Shown piece after piece: positions 21,304-34,060 of a stretch of DNA of 64,000 nucleotides (its first letter is position 1; each line of letters starts with the position of its first letter). The DNA lies in contig OX419756.1 of NCBI GenBank assembly GCA_948567375.1, positions 38,392,333 to 38,456,332 of the forward strand, in the 5' to 3' direction. This DNA comes from Lunularia cruciata. Taxonomy: Eukaryota > Streptophyta > Marchantiopsida > Lunulariales > Lunulariaceae. Below the pieces are notes generated by a model, which saw only the letters and a program-made list of their open reading frames with translations, ran no database searches and was not told where the DNA came from. The translations under genes and the position numbers were made by a program.

Positions 21304-24300
21304 ATGGAGGAGATGATGATTGATCAGGAAAATGTCGGACCTATCAAGAAGGTAAGGATTATTCTTTTCTCATGCCGTCAATTTGTGCTTCCTGTGGTAG
21401 AAATCTTCTAAGTACCCACGATGCCTACACTTGCTTTTGGGAAATGCGAGACTAAACTTACGAATTCTGATGCAGAAGGGTGCTAAGGCGAAGGCACCTC
21501 CTAAGGGTTTGTCGAAGGCTGCCGCAAAGGTGCCACTGCAGTCAAGCTCAGCTGCCAATGTGGAGGCTGGTCGACAAGGGAAGACCATTGAAGAGACCTA
21601 CCAGAAGAAAACTCAATTGGAGCATATCCTTCTGAGACCCGATACATATGTTGGCTCAATTGAGAAGCACAAGCAGACCTTGTGGGTGTACGAGGATGAC
21701 AAAATGGTGAACCGAGATGTAAGTTATGTCCCTGGTCTTTACAAGATATTCGACGAGATCCTAGTGAATGCCGCTGACAACAAGCAGAGAGATCCCACCA
21801 TGGATTCCGTTAAGGTCGACATCAACGTTGCGGAGAACACTATCTCTGTGTATAACAACGGTGCCGGGGTTCCAGTTGAGGTCCATGCAGAGGAAGGAGT
21901 TTATGTTCCGGAGATGATATTTGGCCACTTGCTCACCAGCAGCAACTATGACGATTCTGAGAAGAAAACCACTGGTGGACGAAATGGCTATGGAGCGAAA
22001 CTTGCAAATATATTCTCCACCGAGTTCACAATCGAGACAGCCGATGGAAACCGTCTACGCCGCTACAAGCAGGTTAGTCCTCTTTTAGTGTGAGTCGGTC
22101 TTTTTCAAGCTTTTAAAGCTCATCTACAGGTCCTTTTACTTCGTCTCTATTAATTTTTCTATGTAGCATTATCTCTTCTGTAAGCCTACTTCTTCACGAC
22201 TTTGTGCTGAAAAGTCTGTGCTTGTTACGTTACCGGACAATTTGTTCAGAAAACTCGCCGTAACTTACTCAAGTGGTTGGCAGGTCTTTCAAAACAACAT
22301 GGGTATCAAGGGGGAGCCCACAATCACAAAGTGCAAGTCAAGTGAGAACTGGACGAGAGTGACATTCAAGCCTGATCTACCCAAGTTCAACATGTCTTAC
22401 TTGGAAGAGGACGTTGTCGCCCTGATGAAGAAACGAGTTCTGGACATTGCAGGATGTCTCGGTAAGACAGTTAAAGTTGATCTAAATGGTCAGCGTATAC
22501 CCATCAAATCCTTCACGGATTACGTCTCGATGTATCTTACAGCGGCGGCTGCTACTGCAGGCAGAGAGGAGCCTCTTCCCAAGTAAGTTGCAAATTCATG
22601 TGTAGGTGATGTGAGTGGACTTCGATTGAATTCTGTAATACAGTCGCCCGCGAATTTGAGTTGGATCCTTAAGAAGTATGGAGCATAATCACACATTGTG
22701 CAGGCTGTACGAGAAAGTAAATGACCGATGGGAGGTTGTGGTTACTCTCAGTGACGGTCAATTTTCCCAGGTAAATGAAGAACGAATCTGATCAACCATC
22801 CTTAAGTTTTATGAATATAATTGCCGAAGACTCTCAATTGTTTACCACCCAGTAGAAATTGTATTTTCACCTAGTGTCAAGCGCAGATTCAAAATTTATT
22901 TGGTCTGACACACTTAAAACATATTAACAGGTGAGTTTTGTAAACAGCATAGCTACAATCAAAGGTGGATCCCATGTAACGTACGTCTCGGATCAAGTTG
23001 TCAACCACTTATTGACAATAGTGAACAAGAAGAACAAGACAGCGTCAGTGAAACCTTTCCAGATCAAGAGTCACATCTGGATATTTGTTAACTCGCTCAT
23101 TGACAATCCGGCATTCGACTCTCAAACCAAAGAAACATTGACAACTCGTCAGAGCAGCTTTGGCTCCAAATGCGAACTTTCCCCTGAATTTCTGAAGAAA
23201 GGTAAGGGTTCTTTCCGTTTATTACTTGCTCAAAGTCGAATGCAACATCTTGTTTGTGGTGCAAAATCCTTCTGATGATGCTTATTGCGATTGCAGTGGC
23301 AAAATGCGGTGTGGTCGAGAGTGTCCTCTCTTGGGCTGACTTTAAACAAAGCAAAGATTTGAAGAAGACCGATGGTGTGAAACGTCAACGAATCACTGGA
23401 ATTACTAAACTAGATGACGCCAACGATGCCGGGGGAAAGAACTCGCAGGAATGTACCTTGATTCTTACAGAAGGAGATTCGGCTAAGGCTCTTGCTGTAA
23501 GTCATGTCATAACTAATTTCGCACGTTGCCTTGTCACAATCAATCAAAGCTAGTTCAAATTTGCCTTCGGTCGCAATTAATGCGCTTCCAACCCGGTTCC
23601 ATTTATGTTCACAAGGATCCGGTCATAATCTATGCATTATGTCGTTCACAGATGGCCGGGATCAGTGTGGTGGGGCGAAACAAATATGGCTGTTTCCCAC
23701 TGCGAGGAAAGTTGCTAAATGTACGAGAGGCTAGTCACCACCAAGTTATGGAGAACGCAGAAATTAATAACATCAAACAGATTCTTGGTCTCCAACATGG
23801 GAAAGATTACGACAGTACTAAGTCATTACGATATGGCCATCTCATGATTATGACTGATCAGGTTCAAATCTATCCTTTCCTTTGTTCTTCTGATCCCAAC
23901 AACGGTGCAATTACGGAAGAAACTGGATACCTTGTTAAATAGTGCCTTGGCTTTGACCAACTTACAGTTACATTCATCACTTCGTTTGAATTGCGCTCAA
24001 TTTGCAGGATCACGATGGCTCTCACATCAAGGGTCTACTTATCAACTTCATTCATTCGTTCTGGCCTTCCCTTCTCAAGCTCCCCTCCTTTCTTCTTGAG
24101 TTCATCACTCCAATTGTTAAGGTACGTCGAAATTGTGAGGTAGATGTCTTCAAAGGTATTCTCGTGCGTCACTACTCTTGTTCCGCTAGCTTTCGTGTTT
24201 GATTCTCCACGTAGGTGCTCAATGTTCCTGCACTGACTTCGCTCACCATGTCGGGTGCAGGCCACGCACAAGAATGGCAACGTACTGTCGTTTTACAGCA

Positions 24301-27300
24301 TGCCCGAATATGAATCATGGAAAGAGTCCGTTGCAGGTGAAGCCAAAAGGTGGACCATCAAGTACTATAAGGTTTGTTTTTGAAATCATGTCGCCGTTTA
24401 ACAGTCCACAATGTCCATGATGTGGTTCATGCATTGGCTGTGTTGAGCTGTGTTAACGACGCTATCTTCTGTTGACGAAACAGGGTCTGGGAACCTCAAC
24501 TTCCAAGGAAGGGAAGGAGTACTTCATGGATTTAAGAAGGCACAAAAAGGACTTTGAATGGCAAAGTGAGAAAGATGGAGATGCTATTGAGATGGCCTTC
24601 AGTAAGAAAAAGGTGGATGCTAGAAAGACATGGTTGCGCCATTACGAGGTAAAGCTTGAATTAAGGAATTTCTACAGACAGTGTCCCTGCCTGATGTTCC
24701 AATTACATCGTTGGCCCTTTGTTTCCAACTATCCACAAGCATTTGCATTCAATGAGTTCTGGATCTCCCTTTCATCGAACGGCTTCTGTCCTCATTCCTC
24801 TATATCCACAAGCATGGAATCCGTCTCTGACACTGTTGTCACCCTCTGCACGTCTAACAGCCCGGAACATTTCTCGACCAAAGGGCTGAAGTCATCAAGT
24901 ACGAGGACTTCGTCAACAAGGAGCTCATTCAATTTTCTATCGCCGATCTAGCAAGATCTATTCCATCCATGGTCGACGGTTTCAAACCCGGACAAAGGAA
25001 GATTCTCTTCTGCTCATTCAAGAAAAATTTCGTTAAACAACAGAAGGTATGGATGATGGGGACTTTTAACCCTCAAGAAGGTTTGCTATGATCACATTAA
25101 CGAGGGTACGTTAGACACAAATCAGATTCTCAAGAAGTGACATGACGTTTAATTGTGAAACTGCGTGCTGTTAGTCAATATTAAGCCTGATAATATGTTC
25201 CCCATCAGGTCGCGCAATTTTCTGGATACGTATCAGAAAATTCGGCTTATCATCATGGAGAGGGAAGTTTACAAAGTACCATTGTCGGCATGGCCCAAAC
25301 TTACGTGGGAAGTAACAACATTAATCTTTTTGCTCCCCTCGGACAGTTCGGTACAAGAAATCAGGTATGACATGCTGAAGGAACAAACTGAATGTACTCT
25401 TAAACTGAATGAAGTTTAACGTCGATTCGTATCTCTATCTTGTTGTAGTCTCGTCTACGTTCTTTAGCTACTGATCTGTAGAACTCAGCAACTCGTGGCT
25501 CAACATATATGCATAAACAGAATTGGTCATGGGACCAGTTACCCTTTAGCAAGTCACCCTTCGCACATTGCGTACTGATAAATCTGTACCTATCTTACAG
25601 GGTGGAAAAGATAGTGCAAGTTCTCGATACGTTTTCACTGTTCTCTCACCAATTACTCGCATACTGTTCCCACAACCCGACGACATGCTTCTGGACTACT
25701 TGAAAGAAGATGGCCAGTGTATTGAGCCAAAATGGTGAGCCTTGATTTAGATCTGTTTAATCTAAGTCGGAACTGTGCGGCAACTTTGCAGTGTATTTGC
25801 CACTTGAGCAGTGCTGTCTAAAAAGTGAGTACATTCTGTAGGTATGCCCCGATCCTGCCCATGGTGCTTGTGAATGGTAGTGAAGGCATTGGAACTGGCT
25901 GGAGTAGTTCAGTGCCGAACTACAATCCAAGGGACATCGTGGCAAATCTCAAGTGCTTACTAAGGGATGAACCGATGTCGCCCATGGATCCCTGGTACAA
26001 AGGCTTCAAGGTACGTGCGAAGCTGTTCCGACGGATGTATCTGAAGTGTCGGGTACTTTCAGTACGAGGGTGATTAAGAGTTAAGGCCAAAGATTGCAGC
26101 TTCGAAGTATAGCGTAGGATCTGATGCATGGCTTCAGAGTCCCTAATATTGTGATGCTTTAATAATTGTAGGGCACGATTGAACGTACAGCCGTGAAGGA
26201 GACTGGCGTGACCTACACTTGCACGGGAACGATTCACCAAATCGATGAAACGACCCTAAAGATCACGGAGCTCCCTGTGAAGAAGTGGACTCAAGACTAC
26301 AAGGAGTTCCTTGAATCTCTGATGGTTGGGTCAGCCAAGGTGAAGGAGCCATTTATCAAGGTATGTAAATGGTATTAACATTTTGGGTACAAAACGAATT
26401 TTGTACCCAAAATGAGGCCAGATGCCGTTCCTTGAGGATGTCTATCTATTAGAAACCTTACTCCCCTAATCATCAATCTGCCTATTCGGTGATGGGTTCC
26501 TTCACTTGTCAGTGGTGAAGTAAGGTGACGTAAAGTAAAATTCAGTCACCTGCTAACGTTGGGTAATGATTCTCGATTAATAATTCTGTACTTTTGACGC
26601 AGGACTACCGTGAGCATGGAACAGACACGACGGTGGACTTTGAAGTTCAGCTTTCAGAAGAGAATATGGCGATAGCTTTGCTTGAAGGCCTTACCAAAAA
26701 GTTCAAGTTAACAACAACCATAAGCACCAGCAACATGCACTTGTTTGACAAAGATGGTCTCATAAAAAAATATGATACTCCCGAGCAGAGTATGCATCCT
26801 ATCACCTTCCATTTGAAATTTCTATGACTGTTTTACTGCCTTTGTGGGTCCAGGTATGGATGTTCTCTAAAGGTGTTTGATCCTAAGTGACACCTATGAC
26901 TGCAGTTTTGGAGGAGTTTTATCATATTCGTTTGGAACTCTACACCCGGCGGAAGGTCCCGATCTCAACCATAACCCCTCCTTTACTCCTTATGCATGAT
27001 CAGAGATAACTCATTATCAGGAGTGGAGGATAGGGTAATTAGTCGTTTCAGTAGGAAACTTCCTCGGTTGTTCCTACCATTTTCACCACTAAAGCTACCA
27101 TTCTAACGATATCATCTCTCCATGGTCATTATCGTTTCGCTAAGTGTGTGCACACCCTCCTCATGTCTAGGCCGTTCAACTTGAAAACCTGGAAACAGAG
27201 CTCTCAAAGTTGGCGAACAAGGTACGCTTCATCTTGGGGGTCGTGAAAGGGGAAATTATCGTCAGCAACCGGAAGCGAGCAGATTTACTGGAGGAACTGA

Positions 27301-29206
27301 GAATCAAGAAGTTCAGACCCTTCCCCAAGAATGCAAACAAAGAAGAACCGCCCGTAGCTGGAGCAGAGGCTCTTGAAGGAGAAGAACCTTCTGAGCAAGA
27401 AGAGCCTGTAAAGGAAAGCGTACGCAGTGGAGACTATGAGTATCTCCTCTCAATGGCTATCGGACAGCTAACTTTTGAGAAAGTTGAGCAGCTCATGAGT
27501 CAGAAAGATGAATTCGAGAGCCAAGTTGAAGAGCTGCGCAGGGCTTCTCCAAAGGATCTATGGGTGAAAGACTTGGAGGCATTTTTGGCGCAGCTTGATG
27601 TACGTATAATTTCCTCGCCGAGCACATGGACTGTTCCACTCATCAAATTGGATCGGTATTAATAGCGCCTACCCTTCTGCAGGTAATCGAGGCAGAAGAG
27701 GCCAGAGATGCCGAATACGAGAAGAAATGCATGGCCAATGAAGGTTCTAGAATTACGAAGCGAGCGGCACCCAAGGTTGTGAAAAAGGCTCCTACTAAGA
27801 AGACTACTACTACCACCACTACCACTACCACTGCTACTGCTACTGTCACTGCCACTGTCGAGATGGAGGAAAGCTCTGATGTTGTGGCAAAGAGTAAGTG
27901 CTTTACAATTTTATCGAGTCACTGGACAACCTCTCATCTCACGAACCGCATGTATTTTGTACACTGAACACATGTTCTGACAAACTGTCCTGGCAGCGTG
28001 ATTACTTCTCAGCAGTTTCCGCCGGAAATTTGAGTACTGCATAGACTAATTGATTGGAGCATCTCATTTGTTGTTTGAATCTTATTGACAATAACTCATG
28101 ATAATACAGAAAAAGCAGTCGGAAAAGCCGCGGCTGCAAAGGGTGCTAAGAAGGCTCCTGCTGTCAAACCCGTGGTCGTAAGTCAATTTGCTGATAATTG
28201 TTTTATTTATTTATTTGGGTGTCGTTGCTGGCAATTGGTAATTGTCGTTGCTGATAATTGGTGTGCTTGCCATGTAACTGAGCTTTCAATATGCTTCCAA
28301 GCAAGAGTTCAACCCATCAAAGAGCTAATTCTGGTTTTTTGCCGCGACACGAGCAGCTTGATGATTGTGATAACGAGGAACTGGATCTCGGAGTCAGTTT
28401 GACTGACCGGATGGCAGCAATGAAGCTCCGCGCAAATAGTAGCTCCCCAGGTTTGTGGCTACTTCTTCATGAATTCTGCAGAATTCCTTTCTCAATCCAG
28501 GATAAGTTGGGCAGACTCGCGTTAGGACCAACACTTTTTTTACTTTAAGACGACTAACAAAAGCCTTTTTTCCTTTGCAGTGAGTGAACCCCCGACGGTT
28601 GCATCCAAGTCTTCTTTTATGGATTTGTCGGATGACGATGAAACTCCTGCTCACCCTGTAGTGGCTCCAAAAGCAGCTAGCAAGCGAGGTGCTGCTGCCA
28701 GACAGAAACGCATTGTTGATAGTGACAGTGAAGACGACGTTATTGCTCTCGAATCCGATTCTGACTTTGAGACACAGGAGATCTCACCCCCTGGTAAAGG
28801 GCGAAAGAAAGCTGCTCCGAAGAAAGCTGCAGCTCCTAAGAAACCTCCAGCTCCCAGAAAAGCAGCAGCTGCTACATCTGAGGTAGCAGCAGGACCCAAG
28901 AAGCGAGGACCCAAACCAAAAGTAAAAGCTGCCGATTTAGCAGCTGCATCTTCGCCTTATCAACAATCTCCACAGCTGAAAGTACAGAAACTCCGGATTT
29001 CTCCCTTCAACAAGAAGAGCGGCTCTCCGGATACTGCCGATGGTCTTCCACGAAATGCCCCGAGTTTCGAGGAGGACGAGGTACGAGCACCTGTTCGGCC
29101 CAAGAGGGCAACCCGCCCTGCCGCCAAATATGTCGATGCCTTTGCCAGCGAAAGTGAAGGTGGAGAGAGCTCCGAGTATGAGGAAGCAGACGAAGACTCC
29201 GAGTAG
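21304..29206 (+). CDS. TOP2: DNA topoisomerase II (type IIA), 22 exons, 1526 aa
   Basis: TOP2 passes one DNA duplex through another in an ATP-dependent manner, decatenating and relaxing chromosomes in the nucleus. My exon model: 21304-21351, 21476-22072, 22284-22582, 22704-22770, 22931-23201, 23297-23496, 23652-23861, 24008-24121, 24261-24371, 24484-24648, 24861-25046, 25209-25364, 25601-25734, 25842-26010, 26172-26360, 26603-26789, 26906-26955, 27171-27599, 27683-27893, 28110-28177, 28357-28450, 28581-29206. The exons sum to 4581 nt with phases matching at every GT-AG junction. The GHKL ATPase has DEILVNAADN and GGRNGYGAKLANIFS. TOPRIM has EGDSAK (about residue 486) and DQDHDG, split across exons 7 and 8. 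The catalytic Tyr is about residue 818 in SSRYVFTV. The C-tail is acidic and Lys/Ala-rich with a poly-Thr run, as in other eukaryotic enzymes. Least certain are the exon 17 donor (GTCCCG) and exon 21 acceptor. Confidence 0.95.
24740..24809 (+). repeat. 70-bp dispersed repeat in TOP2 intron 10
   Basis: The segment around ATGAGTTCTGGATCTCCC and GAACGGCTTCTGTC is matched on the opposite strand at 41532-41602 at close to 88% by eye. Looser relatives lie near 39425-39480, 11270-11340 and 500-560. It is intronic. Confidence 0.6.
27795..27860 (+). repeat. ACN-codon microsatellite coding poly-Thr in TOP2
   Basis: ACT/ACC triplets, then ACT/GCT alternation, encode a Thr run followed by Thr-Ala repeats within exon 19 in the unstructured C-terminal domain. 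It is multiple-of-three and stays in frame. Length polymorphism is likely. Confidence 0.8.
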
Positions 29207-29755
29207 AAAGAGACTAGCTCTAGACAGATCTCAATGAGCTACTTCTGCTGATAAATGTGTAGAACTCAACTTCTTGTACAATACAACGTTCCTGGATCCG
29301 CTTGCGTAGATTATATATTCTTCATTGAAGATGCCCAAGTCCCAATTATAATGTACACTTTCTCTTCCCTGCGTTGCCCAATCTGGTGCCAACAGAGGCT
29401 GCACCGGGGTAAATAAAAGCTAGTAGCTTGCTGTTCGTTCAGACCCGGATTGAAACTAGTGAACGGTACGAGCGTCATCTGAAGATGACAAATATCTCTC
29501 GCGTCATATAGCGAACCCTTTTCCTGTCGCGGAAGTGTGAATTTCTTGCAGGAGTTGGAAAGAGAACTTTCTGTTTCGTTCATGCTGGCAAGTAATCTGT
29601 GTCTGAATGTCATTGAATCCTAAGCTAAGGTTTGGAATTCTCTATATGTCTATCGCCTAGGAATTCCTCCTATTCATAAGGGCAGACCCAGATTGCAAAG
29701 CTTTAAATAGTAGGGCAGCCGGATTATCAGAGTTACCATTCGGTAAAGCATCTAA
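29207..29755. other. TOP2 3' region and intergenic DNA
   Basis: Probable 3' UTR of TOP2 in the first 100-200 bp. No canonical AATAAA was noted. Nothing else seen. Confidence 0.4.
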
Positions 29756-31193
29756 ATGGATCAGAAATCAATGTTCGATTCATCTGATGTCATTAGAGGT
29801 CCTCGAAGGACAATCATCAAGAACTGCGATAACTCTCCTATCAGGTTGAGAACCCCTGGCGGTTGCAGGAGAAACAGACTGCCACTAGTAGATAGGAGTG
29901 AGTGCGCAGCATATCACTCACATCAATCGCTCACGTCAAACGTGCGAGTGAGTGCGCAGCATATTGGTAGGCAAACTATATTTCAGGGGCAAGCGGAAAT
30001 TGCAGGTGAAGCTGGATTCAAAAACTTACTTAATAAGCGAGAGATGAGATCAAACTAACTGCGTCCTTTGTAGACTTTACCCTTCAAGAGCAGTGGTAAG
30101 TTATGGCTGGAAACGTTCCGACATTGGCACGGCAGGGAGCAGCAGGGCGGAGCTGGACAGGAGAAGATCCTACTCAGAGAAGGAGAAATCGCCGGTAAGA
30201 AAAGTCTCATGGGTTGAACGCAAATCCTTATGGGAGTCCATTGTGGAAGATGCGACTGCCAAAGAGAAAATGTTCATGACACTCGTGGATAATTTAGAAC
30301 ACAAAGTGAGCAAAAATGGATCCGGAATTCCATCCTCCTTATATAAATGCCTTCAGTGCGCCATGGGCTTGAAAACATCTGCAGAGAACCACAACCCACT
30401 TTTGAATCACTTGTATAGAAGTCTACTACCCGAGCTGGTCGGATTCGTATACATGCACGAACCTCCGGAACTCCAGAACACCGATGAAAATCCTGGTGTT
30501 TGTCCAAGATCTTTGCAATGAATCTGTAAAGATTTTGATCAACCCCACTGCCGAGAATCGGTTCACCAATGCAATTGCTCTCTTTCGGGTGGTTACAATG
30601 GGAGTAGATTTTTATTTTTATCTACTCTGTTTTTATCGACTTATTTCCACAGGACCCACAAACGTAGAGCTATTCCAAACACGGAGTTCAGTCCATATGG
30701 AGCACACCACTTCACTAGATGCATTGCCGGTGATGATGGGAAAAATTGTATCACTTGCGGTAAGTCTGAAGCCCGGACCAAGCATCGCTGGATTTCTCTC
30801 CTGCTGGAGAATTTTGGCCAGGCGAATTGGACTAATTTCGAGTTTCTGTCACAAATTCTTGAGAATCCCCGTAATTTGAGAACGTTGCCATTGGAGGCAA
30901 CGGAGGCCATTCTTTGTTTCGTGTCGAAGACTTTGGAGTTTCTTGATCTGGACCTGGCGAAGAATTTTCTGCCAGGAGCACTGGCGGTGATGGAGCTACT
31001 CGTCCGCAAAGATGAACGGGGGGGCACGCCGGAGTGACCGTTTTATATCTGTGACATTCATGACCGACAAGCATCTGGATATCATACTTGGAACGATTTT
31101 GAGACCGGAAGCTCAAGAATGGCTGATGAAGTACGCTCGAAGCTGTCGATACCGTGATCTCCTTGGATACAAACCACTAAAGCTATGGTGATT
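29756..31193 (+). pseudogene. Unrecognised gene or pseudogene with two frame breaks
   Basis: An ATG frame 29756-30055 (SPIRLRTPGGCRRNRLPLVD) is followed by 30093-30518 (WVERKSLWESIVEDATAKEKMF, LLNHLYRSLLPELVGFVYMHEPPE). Near 30484 the sensible reading jumps to another frame (VFVQDLCNESVKILINPTAENRF). After a possible short intron ending at the acceptor near 30651 comes TEFSPYGAHHFTRCIAGDDGKN, CITCGKSEARTKHRWISLLLE and WTNFEFLSQILENPRNLRTLPLE to about 31017. A run of seven G (31018-31024) then shifts the frame to SDRFISVTFMTDKHLD, PEAQEWLMKYARSC and GYKPLKLW, ending at TGA 31191-31193. The sequence looks like real helical, Leu/Glu-rich protein with a CxxC. I do not recognise the family. Sequencing error or unannotated introns could explain the breaks. 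Confidence 0.45.
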
Positions 31194-31199
31194 AAGCTT

Positions 31200-32008
31200 C
31201 CAAACATTAGTAGAAAACTTGGAGTTTCACTTAAGTCCGAATATCTCGTGATGGACATTTCCGAAGACCTTAACTAGCGGTACACTGCACGTTAAATTTC
31301 AGTGAATTACCAATTAACCTTTGAAGTAAATTGAGCTTTGTTTTTGAAATACACATATGCAACGGGAGGACACCTCTTATATCCTCGACCTTGAACTATC
31401 ACGTTTTGAGCCAAATCAAGCCTTCGTTTAGTTGTCATAACCAGTGCCGCTGGTACTATGATGGTATTTTCCACCCAGTTCGTGGAATTTCAGTGTACCA
31501 GTGTCTACCCAGTCTCTTCAATAGCATGTCGCCTTTGCTATGTGATTTCATCTCAGTCAGAGATTTACATTTTCTGTTTTGATGGTGGGGGCCGTGCGAT
31601 CGCGAGCCCCCTCTGGCACAAAGTATGACGTACATTTTCCCCGTAGGGAAGTGTTAGAACGCATCCGACCGTGGTGCAATGGAGGGTTATGTTCCAGGTC
31701 ATAGCCCCTCTGGATCAACGATAGGCCCCGCCCAGGTAAGTAATATCCAACGCGATCAAGCACTGATTAGATCGTTCTCTGAATAACCGCTTTTATTCTC
31801 TAAGGTATTCGTTTTCACAGACGCACCAAGAATATGATACAGTACTCTCCTTCTCGTGAGCTTCACTAAGGAGGGGAAAACAGTACTCACAGGAGCACAG
31901 TGCATGTAAACTGTAGTTCGTTCCTAAGCATCGTTGTCTAATGCTGTGCTCAAGTCCTTGCTCGTATGGTCTCGTCTAAGAATGCAGATTCTAAACACGG
32001 GTGGAGAT
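31200..32008. other. Intergenic, no gene seen
   Basis: Balanced base composition, no convincing open frame. It ends with the GAGAT target site of the copia insertion (32004-32008). Confidence 0.5.
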
Positions 32009-32409
32009 TGTTAGAAATACAGTCCCAAGGACCTCTCGCAATAGCACATCCTAAGGCCCATTAAACATCTTCAGAGGACTAACAAGAAATAACGTGGTGC
32101 ACTCCCTGTCTCGGAAGCTATCTCCACGGCTGAAACACGCTCACACCAGCCTTCGAACCTTTATTTCCATTGCACATATGTATATATATACAAACACACG
32201 GATAGTCCCTCTGTCATCCGTCCAAACTCCTGAATATAGACCTGCTTGACTTCATGAGTATTGACTACTCAAGATATCTAGTCACTTTAATACTCAACCT
32301 TAGAAGTGACTGAATATATATCCGCATGATACAGTAAGGAGTTTCCATCAGTCAAGTTTTGCTCTCGCTCTTGATCAGTCAAGTCACTTATAGCAAGCCA
32401 AACATAACA
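32009..32409 (-). repeat. 3' LTR of the copia element
   Basis: Complete LTR. On the minus strand it starts TGTTATGTTTGG after the polypurine tract and ends TTTCTAACA at the target site. The segment 32286-32409 is repeated at 34061-34184. A (TA)n stretch near 32180 may include the TATA region. Confidence 0.9.
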
Positions 32410-32469
32410 AACTCCACCTTTTGCTTGTATCCACCTTATCATCCCAAAGAGCAACATTGAACGTTGAGC

Positions 32470-34058
32470 AAGTTCATGCATAACTTGAACTTCTCAACAG
32501 GAACAGGTTTAGTCAACATATCAACTGTGTTCACCTCTGTGCCAATCTTTGCAAATTGATTTTACCATTTGTCACAGCTTCCCTGATAAAATGATGTCTC
32601 ACATCAATATGCTTTGTCCTTGAATGATATACTTGATTCTTTGCCAAGTGAATAGCACTTTGGCTATCACAAAAGAGTGTGGACTTCATATTAGGGAGTC
32701 CTATATCATTGGCTAATCTTTGTAGCCATGTTGCCTCTTTTGCAGCCATGTTGCCTCTTTTGCAGCCTCAGTTGTTGCCATATATTCCGCCTCTGTAGTA
32801 GAAAGAGCAACAGTAGATTGGAGAGTAGACTTCCAACTTACTGCACCACCAACAAGTGTAAAAACAAATCCGGTTGTAGACCTTCTCTTATCTAAGTCTC
32901 CAGCAAAATCAGAATCTACATACCCTGTAATTCCTCCTTCTTGTTCCTTCTCCACATCAAAGGTAATGCAAAGATTTATAGTCCCTTTCAAGTAACGAAG
33001 TATCCACTTCACAACTTCCCAATGTTGTTTCCCCGGATTTGCCATGTATCTACTCACCATGCTCACAGCATATGAGATGTCTGGTCTAGTGCAGACCATA
33101 GCATACATTAAGCTCCCAACAGCACTAGCATAAGGAATATTGGACATTACTTTTTTCTCCTCCTCATTTGATGGACATTGCTCCAATGATATCCTAAAAT
33201 GACTTGCCATTGGAGTGTTCACTGGTTTTGCTTTCTCCATGCCAAACCGAGCAAGTAATTTTTCCAAATATCTCCTTTGAGATATCCATAACTTTCCCTT
33301 GCTCCTGTCCCCATGGATTTCAATCCCAAGTACCCTCTTTGAAGAACCCAAGTCCTTCATATTAAACTCATTACCAAGTTGTGCTTTCAATTTCTCCACC
33401 TCAACCATATCCTTTGCAGCAATCAGCATATCATCCACATATAGTACCAAGATGATTAAATCAAATACTCTAGGTCCATGTAGCTTCTTGAGGTACACAC
33501 AACAATCTGATTCACTTTTGTTATATCCTTGCTTCAACATGAAAGTATCAAATTTCATGTACCAAAGTCTTGGACTTTGCTTTAGTCCATATAAAGACTT
33601 TTGTAACCTGCAAACCAAGTTCGGGTTCCTTGGTACCATAAAACCTTCAGGCTGATGCATGTAAATCTCCTCCTCCAATTCTCCACGTAAAAAAGCAGTT
33701 GTAACATCTAGTTGCTTCAACTCCAAGTTATGCAATGCGACTATTGCCAATAGTGCACGAATTGAAGAGATTTTACCATTGGTGAAAAGATCTCATTGAA
33801 GTCAATACCTTCTTTTTGGCTATAACCCTTTGCTACAACCCTTGCTTTGTATCTATCTCCACCTGATTTTGGAAGTCCTTCTTTCCTCCGGAATATCCAT
33901 CTGCAACCAATTGCCTTCTTTCCCATAGGCAATTTTTCAAGTTTCCAAGTTTTGTTCTTGGCCAAAGACTTCATCTCCTCTTCCATTGCACAATGCCACT
34001 TTTGACATTCTTGATCTTGCATTGCCTCTTCATATGAAGAAGGCTCACCATTCTCCGG
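32470..34058 (-). pseudogene. Copia reverse transcriptase and RNase H
   Basis: 34022-33741 encodes the N-terminal RT region (WHCAMEEEMKSL, GCRWIFRRK, YKARVVAKGYSQKEGIDF). A frame change near 33750 leads to a 345-codon open stretch to 32713. That has LKQLDVTTAFLRGELEEEIYM, YGLKQSPRLWY, the catalytic YVDD (LVLYVDDMLIAAK), RPDISYAVSMVSRYM, and RNase H with GYVDSDFAGD and STTEAEYMA. The last part (CDSQSAIHLAKN, HIDVRHHFI) is in another frame because of a 20-bp tandem duplication at 32725-32764. The domain order and motifs are classic Ty1/copia. Confidence 0.93.
32725..32764. repeat. 20-bp tandem duplication in copia RNase H
   Basis: The unit GCCATGTTGCCTCTTTTGCA occurs twice head to tail. As 20 is not divisible by three it breaks the frame exactly where the long RT-RNase H frame ends. 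Confidence 0.9.
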
Positions 34059-34060
34059 AA

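Noticed and set aside
27643..27855. Antisense frame with a Val run
   Set aside because: It is the complement of the Thr-coding microsatellite in TOP2 exon 19.
28651..28914. Ala/Gly-rich antisense open frame within the last TOP2 exon
   Set aside because: It is the mirror of the Lys/Ala-rich TOP2 tail and has no independent support.
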